DNA of 64,000 bases, from positions 124,001 to 188,000 of the forward strand of contig CAMILZ010000001.1 in NCBI GenBank assembly GCA_946223075.1. The letters run 5' to 3'. The position numbers and the translations under genes are program-made. The DNA is from an uncultured Dermabacteraceae bacterium (GTDB lineage Bacteria > Actinomycetota > Actinomycetes > Actinomycetales > Dermabacteraceae). The notes under the pieces were generated by a model. That model worked only from the letters and a program-made list of their open reading frames with translations, was not told the DNA's origin and searched no databases. Numbering within the stretch: the stretch's first letter is position 1; every line of letters starts with the position of its first letter. This document shows positions 17,825 to 26,249 of the stretch, piece after piece.

Positions 17825-19390
17825 TTGGAGCGCGTTATCTACCCCGAAACGGTGCGCGGCCTCGAAGGCGCAAAGCTCGGCGAAGTTTGGCCAGATCGTG
17901 GAACCTTCCTTGACCTCGCTCGAACGCAGCGCATCGTTCCCGTCGTGATCCGGCTCCTTGCCGATCAGGACACGCCGATCTCCCTGTATCGAAAGCTCAC
18001 GGCGCCTTCGGGTCCCGCGGGAAGCTTCCTTCTTGAATCGGCCGGTCAGGGTGAGCAATCGCGTTGGTCGATCATTGGGGTGAAGGCGCGTGCCTCGCTC
18101 ACCGAGAAAAGCGGCGAAGCACGCTGGTTCGGGGACGTTCCTGCAGGTGTTCCCACCTCCGGAGACCCGCTCGAGGCGCTCAAGGCGACGGCAGCGGCGT
18201 TTAGGTCGTCGCGCATCGATGAACTTCCGCCGTTCACGGGCGGACTCGTCGGCTTCGTGAGCTACGACGCGGTGCGCCGCCTCGAAAAGCTTCCGCATAA
18301 ACCGGCCGACGAAATCGGCACGCCAGAGCTGTGCATGCTTCTCGCCGAAGACGTCGCGGTCTACGACCACACGGACTCAACCGTCCTGCTCGTCGCGAAT
18401 GCGCTGAACCTCAACGGCGAACAAGACGGCGCCGAACAGGCCTACGACGCGGCACTCTCGCGGATCGAGGCCATGAGGGCATCCCTTCGCGCGAGTATCG
18501 ACACGAACCCCGTCGTGTACTCCGGCGTGGAAACGCCCTCGAGCACGGCGCGTACGAGTCAGGACGCGTTTGAAAAGTCTGTCGAAAGGGCGATCGACAA
18601 CATCATCGACGGCGAGATCTTCCAGGTAGTGCCGTCCCAACGCCACACGCAAGAGACGAACGCGGACCCGCTCGACGTGTACCGCGTTCTTCGAAGGCTC
18701 AACCCGTCGCCGTACATGTTTCTCGTGCGCGCGCACGACGGCGACGGCACGCCGATCGACGTCGTGGGGGCAAGCCCCGAAACCCTCGTGACGGTGCGCG
18801 GGCGAAGCGCGAGCACGCACCCGATCGCAGGATCTCGCCCGCGCGGAGTCGATACCGAAGACGACGAGCGCATCAAGAACGAGCTCCTCGCCGACCCCAA
18901 GGATCGATCCGAACACCTCATGCTCGTCGACCTCGGCCGCAACGACCTACAAAAGGTGTGCGAGCCAGGAAGCGTCATCGTGCGTGACTTCATGGACGTC
19001 GTGAAGTACTCCCACATCATGCACATGATCTCGTCGGTCACGGGCACTCTGAAGGACGGGATGAACGCCTTCGACGCCCTCACCGCGACTTTCCCAGCGG
19101 GCACTCTCACGGGAGCACCAAAGCCGCGTGCGATGCAGATCATTGACGAGCTCGAACCCGTGTCGCGGGGAATCTACGGTGGCACCGTCGGGTACCTGGA
19201 TTTTGCTGGCGACCTTGACATGGCCATCGCTATTCGCACGACCGTCATGAAAGACGGCCGCGCGCACGTCCAGGCTGGCGGCGGTGTCGTCGCAGATTCG
19301 AACCCCACCATGGAGCACAGAGAATCGCTCTCCAAAGCGGCCGCTGCCGAACGTGCCGTGGCAAGCGCCGAAACGTTGAGGAAGCAGTGA
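17825..19390 (+). CDS. trpE: Anthranilate synthase component I
   Basis: Converts chorismate to anthranilate together with a glutaminase subunit that is not in this window. The LLES tryptophan feedback site is near the N-terminus (SFLLESAGQGEQSRWSIIG). The catalytic C-terminal half shows VVPSQRH, GASPETL, PIAGSRPRG and the PAGTLTGAPKPRAM region. The start is uncertain: TTG at 17825 has AAGGAG eight bases upstream (521 residues), while GTG at 17774 overlaps the metK stop but has no clear site. Coupled to the next gene by a TGATG overlap. Confidence 0.94.
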   Translation: MERVIYPETVRGLEGAKLGEVWPDRGTFLDLARTQRIVPVVIRLLADQDTPISLYRKLTAPSGPAGSFLLESAGQGEQSRWSIIGVKARASLTEKSGEARWFGDVPAGVPTSGDPLEALKATAAAFRSSRIDELPPFTGGLVGFVSYDAVRRLEKLPHKPADEIGTPELCMLLAEDVAVYDHTDSTVLLVANALNLNGEQDGAEQAYDAALSRIEAMRASLRASIDTNPVVYSGVETPSSTARTSQDAFEKSVERAIDNIIDGEIFQVVPSQRHTQETNADPLDVYRVLRRLNPSPYMFLVRAHDGDGTPIDVVGASPETLVTVRGRSASTHPIAGSRPRGVDTEDDERIKNELLADPKDRSEHLMLVDLGRNDLQKVCEPGSVIVRDFMDVVKYSHIMHMISSVTGTLKDGMNAFDALTATFPAGTLTGAPKPRAMQIIDELEPVSRGIYGGTVGYLDFAGDLDMAIAIRTTVMKDGRAHVQAGGGVVADSNPTMEHRESLSKAAAAERAVASAETLRKQ

Positions 19391-20013
19391 TGGCCAGACA
19401 AGCGTCGGAATCTTCCCGATCCCGTACCCCGTTCCTGCTCACGCTTGTGGCGGCCGGGGCGATGGCCGCCGTGCTCACCCAACCAACGTGGATTGAGGGC
19501 GAGGCCGTGGGGCTTGCGGGCAACATCGCAGAGCTGAGTATCGCGGGGGCGAAAGCTTCGCCGCTTTCGCTCGCGTGCGCTCTCGTGGCTCTCGCAGCCG
19601 CGGCTGCTCTCGCCCTTGCACGGCGAGGTCTTGCCCTTGCATGCGCGCTCGTGTCGTCTCTCGCGGGCATCGGCATTGTCGCGGGAGGTCTACTCGTCGC
19701 CCTCGATCCTGCGCGTGCTGCCTCGAGCGCCGCCCTCGAGGCTACGGGCAGTGTGAATGCTCCCGTCGACGTGTCTGCCGCGTGGCCCGTGTGGGTTTCG
19801 ATTCTGTGCGGGGTGATGGTGACTCTCGTCGGGGGACTCCTCATGTCGCGCACGCGAATCCACGGGGGAGGGGAGGCGAGCCGCACCCGCTACACCCGCC
19901 ATGCGCCAAGCCAATCCGCGCGGGGCGCCCGAGCGACAGCGCACACCGATGCCGAAGCCTGGGACATGCTGAGCCTCGGAGAAGACCCGAGCGATGAGCC
20001 TCGCGAGCGGTGA
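19390..20013 (+). CDS. Trp-operon-associated membrane protein (TrpM-like)
   Basis: Membrane protein of 207 residues with four hydrophobic stretches (about 13-30, 56-75, 78-102, 128-150) and a polar, arginine-rich C-terminal tail. The family is the actinobacterial trp-cluster membrane protein usually found between trpE and trpC. Its biochemical role is unknown; a tryptophan or anthranilate transport role has only been guessed from context. It is translationally coupled to trpE. Confidence 0.82.
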   Translation: MARQASESSRSRTPFLLTLVAAGAMAAVLTQPTWIEGEAVGLAGNIAELSIAGAKASPLSLACALVALAAAAALALARRGLALACALVSSLAGIGIVAGGLLVALDPARAASSAALEATGSVNAPVDVSAAWPVWVSILCGVMVTLVGGLLMSRTRIHGGGEASRTRYTRHAPSQSARGARATAHTDAEAWDMLSLGEDPSDEPRER

Positions 20014-20116
20014 GCGCGCGAAGAAACCCGCGGGGAAACGTGGCACAATGATTGTCGCGGAATGACGAAAATAATTCGCCACGATGCCACAGAGTCAATT
20101 TTTACCGGAGTGAAGA

Positions 20117-20344
20117 ATGCCGAAGACCTATCTCGTTCCCCCCGCCCCGCCGCAGAATGAAGGCAAGACCGTTGCCGCCTGGACCTTCTCGGCCCTCGTA
20201 CTGCTTGGTGCGATTCTTTTCGCCCTCGGCATGGTCACCGGTCAAAGCATTCTTCTGCTCGTCGGCGTCGGGTCCGTGGTTCTTGCCATCGTGGTCGGTT
20301 TCATTCTTCGCACCGCAGGTTTCGGCCAGAAGGCCAAGCGCTAG
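20117..20344 (+). CDS. Small two-helix membrane protein of the trp cluster (HGxxPAAW-like)
   Basis: 75 residues with two membrane segments (about 23-43 and 47-67) and a positively charged C-terminus. In relatives the protein at this position carries an HGxxPAAW motif before the first helix. Here the matching stretch is NEGKTVAAWTF: the Gly and AAW are kept but the His and Pro are lost. ACCGGAGTG precedes the ATG. It is 103 bases after the membrane protein and is followed by a strong terminator. Function unknown. Confidence 0.8.
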   Translation: MPKTYLVPPAPPQNEGKTVAAWTFSALVLLGAILFALGMVTGQSILLLVGVGSVVLAIVVGFILRTAGFGQKAKR

Positions 20345-20357
20345 CGTGAGCGCCCAC

Positions 20358-20400
20358 CGCCCTGTGCGAAGGACATCCTCTTCGTACAGGGCGTTTTGTT
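20358..20400 (+). terminator. Terminator between the small trp-cluster protein and trpC
   Basis: 14-bp stem with one G-T wobble, CGCCCTGTGCGAAG at 20358-20371 and CTTCGTACAGGGCG at 20380-20393, followed by TTTTGTT. It splits the trp cluster into an upstream and a downstream part, or acts as a partial terminator. Confidence 0.85.
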
Positions 20401-20436
20401 CTCAACTCGTGCCTGAGATAGTGAGGAGGGCGGCGC

Positions 20437-21234
20437 GTGAGCGTACTTGAGGAGATCATCGCCGGGGTACGTGAGGATCTTGCACGGCGTAAATCCGACG
20501 TTGGCGCGGCCGATATTGAACGTCTCGCTCGGGAAGCGACGCCCGCGATCGACGTCGTTGAGCGCCTTCGCTCGCGCACGACACTTGGGCTGTTCGCCGA
20601 GGTCAAGCGCTCGTCGCCTTCGAAGGGTGCGCTTGCCGACATCCCCGATCCCGCAGCTCTCGCGCGCGCGTATGAAGGTGGCGGTGCCACGGCGATCAGT
20701 GTGCTCACGGAAGAGCGGAGATTCGCGGGATCCCTCGCGGATCTCGACGCCGTCCGCTCACGGGTAGGCATTCCGGTGTTGCGCAAGGATTTCATGGTCG
20801 AGGACTATCAAATCTATGAGGCGCGAGCGCACGGTGCCGACGTGGTGCTCCTGATTGTCGCGGCTTTGAGCGACGCCCATCTCCAGCATCTCTACGCTCT
20901 CGCGCGCTCCCTCGGCATGCGTGTGCTCGTCGAAGCGCATACGCCGGCGGAAGTGGACCGGGCACTTGCGAGCGAGGCCGAACTGATCGGAGTGAATGCC
21001 CGCAATCTCAAGACTCTCGAGGTCGACCTCGATTACGCGTGTTCCCTCCTCGGAGCCATCCCGGGCGATCGCCTCGCCGTGGGGGAGTCCGCCGTCGCGA
21101 CACTCGCCGATGTCAGGGCCTACGCACGCGCGGGCGCGGATGCGGTTCTCGTGGGAGAGGCACTCGTGCGCCACGCGGAACCTGCCGAGGCCGCACGTGA
21201 TTTCAGCAGTGTTGAGCGACGAGGCCGCGCGTAG
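20437..21234 (+). CDS. trpC: Indole-3-glycerol phosphate synthase
   Basis: TIM-barrel enzyme converting carboxyphenylamino-deoxyribulose phosphate to indoleglycerol phosphate, 265 residues. Catalytic segments FAEVKRSSPSKG, SVLTEERRFAG, VLRKDFM, GVNARNLKT and AVGESAV are intact. GTG at 20437 has GAGGAGG upstream. No trpF fusion. It follows a terminator, so it probably has its own promoter in the short gap. trpB follows after 36 bases. Confidence 0.96.
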   Translation: MSVLEEIIAGVREDLARRKSDVGAADIERLAREATPAIDVVERLRSRTTLGLFAEVKRSSPSKGALADIPDPAALARAYEGGGATAISVLTEERRFAGSLADLDAVRSRVGIPVLRKDFMVEDYQIYEARAHGADVVLLIVAALSDAHLQHLYALARSLGMRVLVEAHTPAEVDRALASEAELIGVNARNLKTLEVDLDYACSLLGAIPGDRLAVGESAVATLADVRAYARAGADAVLVGEALVRHAEPAEAARDFSSVERRGRA

Positions 21235-21270
21235 CGCTGACGCAGCCTGCGGAAAGAAGGAGGACCAAAC

Positions 21271-22542
21271 ATGACCGACACCTTTACCCCCGAGGACGGA
21301 CCGTTCTTCGGTGAATTCGGAGGGAGGTTCCTCCCCGAGGCGCTCGTGCCCGCGCTTGACGAGCTGACGGACGCCTGGCACGAAGCCGAAGCGGATCCAG
21401 CATTCGCACGCGAACTCGAACGCCTCAATCGCGAGTACACGGGGCGCCCTTCGCTCCTCACCGAGGTCCCACGCTTTTCCGCCCTCGCAGGAGACGCGCG
21501 GATCTTCCTCAAGCGCGAAGACCTCAACCACACGGGCAGCCACAAGATCAACAACGTGCTCGCGCAGGCGCTGCTGACCAAGCGCATGGGTAAGACTCGC
21601 GTGATCGCCGAGACCGGTGCTGGCCAACACGGTGTCGCGACCGCGACCGCCGCGGCGCTGCTCGGGCTTGAATGCCGCATCTACATGGGCGAGGTCGATA
21701 CAGAGCGTCAGGCCCTCAACGTCGCGCGCATGCGCCTCCTCGGTGCGGAAGTCATACACGTGACCCACGGCTCACGCACGCTCAAGGACGCGATCAACGA
21801 AGCCTTCCGCGATTGGGTGACGAATGTGGAAACCACCCACTACCTGCTCGGGACCGTGACCGGCCCGCACCCTTACCCCACCATGGTGCGCCAGTTCCAC
21901 GCGATGATCGGGCGTGAGGCGCGTGAACAAATTCTCTCCCAAGCGGGTCGACTGCCCGACGCGATTGTGGCGTGCGTGGGTGGGGGCTCAAATGCGATGG
22001 GGCTTTTCCACGCGTTCCTTGAAGACTCCTCGGTGCGGATTGTTGGCTGCGAAGCAGGCGGCTCGGGTATCGATTCGGGTGAGCACTCCGCGACGATTGG
22101 CGCGGGCAGCCCAGGAGTTCTTCACGGCGCACGCTCGTATGTCATGCAAGATGAAGACGGCCAAACCATCGAGTCCCACTCCGTGAGTGCTGGCCTCGAT
22201 TATCCGAGCGTGGGACCCGAACACTCCTATCTCGCTGACACGGGCCGCGCGGAGTACCGAGCAATCAACGACACCGAAGCGATGGAAGCCTTCGCGCTGC
22301 TCTCCATGACAGAAGGCATCATGCCCGCCCTTGAATCCGCACATGCGCTTGCCGGCGCTCTTAGCCTTGGGCGCGAGCTCGGCGAGGGGTCAGTGATCAT
22401 CGCGAACCTCTCGGGCCGCGGCGATAAAGACGTCACGACCGCTTCGACGTGGTTCGGGCTCATAGGTAACGACAAGCGCGCGGATCTCGAGCAGATCAAA
22501 GAGCGAATCCGCACGGCGCTCAACCGCGACGAAGGGAACTGA
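21271..22542 (+). CDS. trpB: Tryptophan synthase beta subunit
   Basis: PLP enzyme joining indole and serine, 423 residues with a longer N-terminus before the FGEFGGRFLPE motif. The PLP lysine is K92 in HTGSHKINN. The phosphate-binding loop is CVGGGSNAMG. AAGAAGGAGG precedes the ATG. One base separates it from trpA, fitting the alpha-beta complex. Confidence 0.97.
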   Translation: MTDTFTPEDGPFFGEFGGRFLPEALVPALDELTDAWHEAEADPAFARELERLNREYTGRPSLLTEVPRFSALAGDARIFLKREDLNHTGSHKINNVLAQALLTKRMGKTRVIAETGAGQHGVATATAAALLGLECRIYMGEVDTERQALNVARMRLLGAEVIHVTHGSRTLKDAINEAFRDWVTNVETTHYLLGTVTGPHPYPTMVRQFHAMIGREAREQILSQAGRLPDAIVACVGGGSNAMGLFHAFLEDSSVRIVGCEAGGSGIDSGEHSATIGAGSPGVLHGARSYVMQDEDGQTIESHSVSAGLDYPSVGPEHSYLADTGRAEYRAINDTEAMEAFALLSMTEGIMPALESAHALAGALSLGRELGEGSVIIANLSGRGDKDVTTASTWFGLIGNDKRADLEQIKERIRTALNRDEGN

Positions 22543-22543
22543 C

Positions 22544-23350
22544 ATGCGGCATCTTTCAGCAGAGGTCATCGACCGCGCCAAGGGGGAGGGCCGCGCCGCC
22601 CTCATCGCGTATATCCCCGTGGGATTCCCGAGTTTTGAGGGGAGCATTGACGCGGTTCGCGCCCTCGTCGGTTCGGGTGTCGACGCGATCGAGTTCGGGA
22701 TCCCCTACACGGACCCGGTCATGGACGGCCCCGTCATCCAAGAGGCCGCCGACATCGCGTTGTCGCAGGGCACACGCCCCGCCGATGTCATGCGAGCAAT
22801 CGACGCGCTGAGGGATCTTGATGCGGCGCTTCTCGTCATGAGCTACTACAACCCGATCCTCAAGTACGGCCCCGACGCTTTTGCGCGCGACCTCGCCGCC
22901 GCGGGAGGCGCGGGCGTGATCACCCCGGATCTCACCCCCGATTCCGGAGGCGATTGGATCGACGCCTCTCACAAGTACGACGTCGAGCGGATCTTCCTCG
23001 CCGCGCCGAGTTCACCCGAAGAGCGCCTGCGCCTCGTGACCGAATCGAGCACGGGATTTGTGTACGCCGCCTCCACCATGGGAGTCACGGGACTGCGCTC
23101 GAGCGTGGGTGACGCCGCGAAAACCCTCGTCGAGCGCACGCGAGCAGTAGGAGCCGAGCGGGTATGCGTGGGCCTCGGCGTTTCAAACGGCCAGCAGGCT
23201 GCGGAAGTCGGCGCCTACGCCGATGGAGTGATCGTGGGGAGCGCCTTCGTGAGAAGGCTCCTCGAGGCCCAGACACCGTCGGAAGGGCTCAGAGGCATCG
23301 AAGCCCTCGCACGCGAACTGCGCACAGGAATTGAGGAGGCACGCGCATGA
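22544..23350 (+). CDS. trpA: Tryptophan synthase alpha subunit
   Basis: Cleaves indoleglycerol phosphate to indole, 268 residues. The catalytic acids are E50 (IEFGIPYTDP) and D61 (VMDGP). Its stop overlaps the lgt ATG by four bases. Together with trpE, trpC and trpB it covers part of the pathway; trpD, trpF and trpG are not in this window. Confidence 0.97.
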   Translation: MRHLSAEVIDRAKGEGRAALIAYIPVGFPSFEGSIDAVRALVGSGVDAIEFGIPYTDPVMDGPVIQEAADIALSQGTRPADVMRAIDALRDLDAALLVMSYYNPILKYGPDAFARDLAAAGGAGVITPDLTPDSGGDWIDASHKYDVERIFLAAPSSPEERLRLVTESSTGFVYAASTMGVTGLRSSVGDAAKTLVERTRAVGAERVCVGLGVSNGQQAAEVGAYADGVIVGSAFVRRLLEAQTPSEGLRGIEALARELRTGIEEARA

Positions 23351-24264
23351 TTTCTGCGACGATCCCTAGCCCGCCCATCAGCTCATTCAGCATTGGCCCC
23401 ATCACCGTCCACTTCTATGCGCTGTTCATCCTTACGGGCATCGCGATCGCCTACTGGTGGTCGCTCAAGCGCTGGAGTGAGCGAGGCGGCGATCGCGACG
23501 ACTTCTTCGACATCGCCTTCGTGACGATCATTGCGGGCATCATCGGTGCGCGCATGTATCACGTGGGCGTCAATATTCCGGACTACTTCGGGCCCGGCAA
23601 GGACCCCCTCAGTGCTTTGCGCATGTGGGAAGGCGGACTCGGGATCTGGGGAGCGGTCGCCGGTGGCGGCCTCGCAGCGCTTTTCATGACCTGGCGTAAG
23701 GGCGTGCAATTCCTTGCCCTCGCCGATTCGATCGCCCCCACACTTTTCGTCGCTCAGGCCATTGGCCGATTCGGTAATTGGGCGAACCAAGAGCTGCACG
23801 GCGAACCGAGCACCCTGCCGTGGGCGCTCGACATTACGTGCGAAACCAACGGCCGAACGATCCTCGGGTGTGTTCCGGGTACCTATCAGCCGACTTTCCT
23901 CTACGAAGCGCTCTGGAACCTCGCGGCGTGCGTGATCGTGCTTCTCATCGCGAAGCGATTCAGCATGGCGGGCGGCCGCATCTTTGTTTTGTACATCATC
24001 GCGTATTCCACGGGCCGCACTCTCATGGAGACCATGCGCACCGAACCGTCGACGATGGTCTTCGGGCTTCGCATCCACATGGTTATTTACATCATCACGG
24101 GGCTTATCGCGCTCGGGGTGTTCGTGTGGCTGACGATACGAGCGAGGGCCAAGGGTGAGGCTCGCGGCGCCTACGACAACGTGAATGGCGACCCACGCCC
24201 TCGGCCGGAAGTCGCAAATGGCGACATTGAGCCGACAGATGCCCATGAGCAGGGAGAAAACTGA
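23347..24264 (+). CDS. lgt: Prolipoprotein diacylglyceryl transferase
   Basis: Membrane enzyme adding diacylglycerol to the lipobox cysteine of lipoproteins, 305 residues, with about seven membrane segments. The signature GRFGNWANQELHGEPS is present (the catalytic region of Lgt), and H in the VHFYALFILTGI segment fits the first helix. The C-terminal 40 residues are polar and variable. It is coupled to trpA by an ATGA overlap, a conserved actinobacterial order. gltB and gltD, which often follow, are absent. Confidence 0.95.
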   Translation: MISATIPSPPISSFSIGPITVHFYALFILTGIAIAYWWSLKRWSERGGDRDDFFDIAFVTIIAGIIGARMYHVGVNIPDYFGPGKDPLSALRMWEGGLGIWGAVAGGGLAALFMTWRKGVQFLALADSIAPTLFVAQAIGRFGNWANQELHGEPSTLPWALDITCETNGRTILGCVPGTYQPTFLYEALWNLAACVIVLLIAKRFSMAGGRIFVLYIIAYSTGRTLMETMRTEPSTMVFGLRIHMVIYIITGLIALGVFVWLTIRARAKGEARGAYDNVNGDPRPRPEVANGDIEPTDAHEQGEN

Positions 24265-24423
24265 AAATCCCCGCGAAATAGGGGCCAATCTGGGAGTGGT
24301 CCCGATTACTTAATTGTAGGGTGATAAGTGGATCTCGGCGATGCGACCCGCGCACCTCGTGCGCTCGCACCCGAGCACACGGTGCACGTGGGTCCCGCCT
24401 CTCATAGCTACAGATGGGTAGAC

Positions 24424-25902
24424 ATGCGTAAAGCAAAAATTGTGTGCACATTGGGACCTGCAACGAACTCGTACGAGCAGATCCGCACGCTTATCGAGTC
24501 GGGCATGAACGTCGCCCGCATGAACCTCAGCCACGGCACCTACGCCGATCACGAAGCGGTGTACGCCAACATCCGCAAGGCTTCTGAGGATCTCGGTAAG
24601 AACGTTGCCGTCCTCGTGGACCTCCAGGGCCCGAAGATCCGCCTCGGCAAGTTCGAGGACGGCCCCCACGAACTCGCGGTTGGCGACATCTTCACGATCA
24701 CGACCGACGACATCCTTGGCACCAAGGAGCGCGTCAGCACGACCTTCAAGGGGCTGCCCGGCGACTGCCGCCCCGGCGACACGCTCCTCATTGACGACGG
24801 CAAGGTCGGCGTTCGCGTGGTTGAGGTCACCGACACCGATGTTAAGACTGTCGTTGAGGTGCCCGGCCCCGTCTCGAACAACAAGGGCATTAACCTCCCC
24901 GGCGTTGCCGTCTCGGTTCCCGCGATGAGCGAGAAAGACATCGCCGACCTCCGCTGGGGCCTCCACCTCGGCGCGGACCTCATCGCCCTCAGCTTTGTGC
25001 GCGATGCGCACGACATCGAAGACGTCCACCGCGTGATGGACGAAGAAGGCATTCGCCTCCCCGTAGTGGCCAAGATCGAGAAGCCTCAGGCCGTGCGCGC
25101 CCTGCGCGGCATCGTTGGTGCCTTCGACGGCATCATGGTGGCCCGCGGCGACCTCGGCGTTGAGCTTCCCCTCGAGCAGGTTCCGCTCGTGCAGAAGCGC
25201 ACGATCGAACTCGCGCGCCGCAACGCGAAGCCGGTCATCGTTGCGACCCAGGTTCTCGAGTCGATGATCACGAACCCGCGCCCCACGCGCGCGGAGGCTT
25301 CCGACTGTGCGAACGCCATCCTCGATGGTGCAGACGCGGTCATGCTTTCGGGCGAGACCTCCGTCGGCGCCTTCCCGTTCGAGGCCGTGCGCACGATGGC
25401 GCGCATCGTCACGAATACCGAGGAGAACGGTGCGGATCGCATCTCCGAGCTCGGTACCATCCCGCACACCCGCGGTGGTGCCATTACCCGCGCTGCCGCT
25501 GAGATTGGCGATCAGCTCTCGGCGCAGTACCTCGTGACCTTCACCGAGTCGGGTGACACCGCTCGCCGTCTCTCGCGTCTGCGTCCTACGATTCCTCTCC
25601 TGGCGCTCACGCCGTACGAGAAGGTTCAGCACCAGCTCTCGCTCAGCTGGGGCATCGAGGCGCACCACGTGGAAATGCAGACCGACACGGACCAGATGGT
25701 CAAGGTTGTGGACGAACTTCTTCGTGAGAAGAAGGGCCTTCAGCCCGGCGACCTCGTGATCATCGCTGCCGGTTCGCCCCCTGGTGTTCATGGTTCGACC
25801 AACACGCTGCGCGTGCACCGCATCGGTGACCTCGACGGCACCGAGGCCGCGCGTGTTGAGGCCGATCGCATTGCGAAGGGCAAGGAAATTCCGGAGGCCT
25901 GA
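24424..25902 (+). CDS. pyk: Pyruvate kinase
   Basis: Final glycolytic step, phosphoenolpyruvate to pyruvate with ATP formation, 492 residues. The core motifs MNLSHGTYADH, DLQGPKIRLG, VAKIEKPQAV, VARGDLGVELP and MLSGETSVGAFP are complete. A family match begins at MRKAKIVCTLGPATNSYEQ, so the ATG at 24424 is used; the open frame upstream is leader. The 159-bp gap after lgt could hold its promoter (TAATTG or TAGGGT near 24310-24322). A strong terminator follows. Confidence 0.97.
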   Translation: MRKAKIVCTLGPATNSYEQIRTLIESGMNVARMNLSHGTYADHEAVYANIRKASEDLGKNVAVLVDLQGPKIRLGKFEDGPHELAVGDIFTITTDDILGTKERVSTTFKGLPGDCRPGDTLLIDDGKVGVRVVEVTDTDVKTVVEVPGPVSNNKGINLPGVAVSVPAMSEKDIADLRWGLHLGADLIALSFVRDAHDIEDVHRVMDEEGIRLPVVAKIEKPQAVRALRGIVGAFDGIMVARGDLGVELPLEQVPLVQKRTIELARRNAKPVIVATQVLESMITNPRPTRAEASDCANAILDGADAVMLSGETSVGAFPFEAVRTMARIVTNTEENGADRISELGTIPHTRGGAITRAAAEIGDQLSAQYLVTFTESGDTARRLSRLRPTIPLLALTPYEKVQHQLSLSWGIEAHHVEMQTDTDQMVKVVDELLREKKGLQPGDLVIIAAGSPPGVHGSTNTLRVHRIGDLDGTEAARVEADRIAKGKEIPEA

Positions 25903-25924
25903 GCCGCGGAATCTCGCGCATAGG

Positions 25925-25957
25925 AAAGGGTGGGGAGCCATGGCTCCCCACCCTTTT
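25925..25957 (+). terminator. Terminator shared by pyk and tRNA-Leu
   Basis: A 16-bp perfect self-complementary block, AAAGGGTGGGGAGCCA at 25925-25940 with its complement to 25956, ending in TTTT. It lies between convergent pyk and the tRNA and can serve both. Confidence 0.92.
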
Positions 25958-25961
25958 GCGG

Positions 25962-26043
25962 TACCGGGTACGGGACTCGAACCCGTACGTCCGAAGACAA
26001 CGCATTTTGAGTGCGCCGCGTCTACCAATTCCGCCAACCCGGC
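25962..26043 (-). tRNA. tRNA-Leu, anticodon CAA
   Basis: Type II tRNA of 82 bases on the minus strand. The acceptor 5' strand is GCCGGGT, the D region GCGGAATTGGTAGACGC, the anticodon loop CTCAAAA with CAA read from 26009-26007, a long variable arm and the T loop GTTCGAGTC. The 3' acceptor strand ACCCGGT is followed by A and then CCG, so no CCA is encoded. The first acceptor pair is G1 with U72, a wobble. It decodes UUG. Confidence 0.93.
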
Positions 26044-26071
26044 CTTGCGTCCTTGTTGAGGCACGCCCTAT

Positions 26072-26100
26072 AGAATAACCAACGACGTCGCGCTTGCCTA
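26072..26100 (-). promoter_or_regulatory. Promoter of the tRNA-Leu gene
   Basis: On the minus strand TTAGGC (26100-26095) and TATTCT (26077-26072) are 17 bases apart, giving a start shortly before the tRNA 5' end at 26043. Confidence 0.5.
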
Positions 26101-26249
26101 ACCGGCGCAGGTGAGGCCACCGCACTTTGCACGTGACTATTATCGTGCTCAACGTGCACCGATTCCGCGTAGCGGGCGAATGTGCTGCACTATGGAGGTG
26201 GAGCACAAAGCCACAAATCCCTCAAGTAACAGGCGAAAGATTGGATGCC

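Noticed and set aside
17825..17850. trp leader peptide or attenuator before trpE
   Set aside because: There is practically no leader after metK, and no short Trp-rich frame is present.
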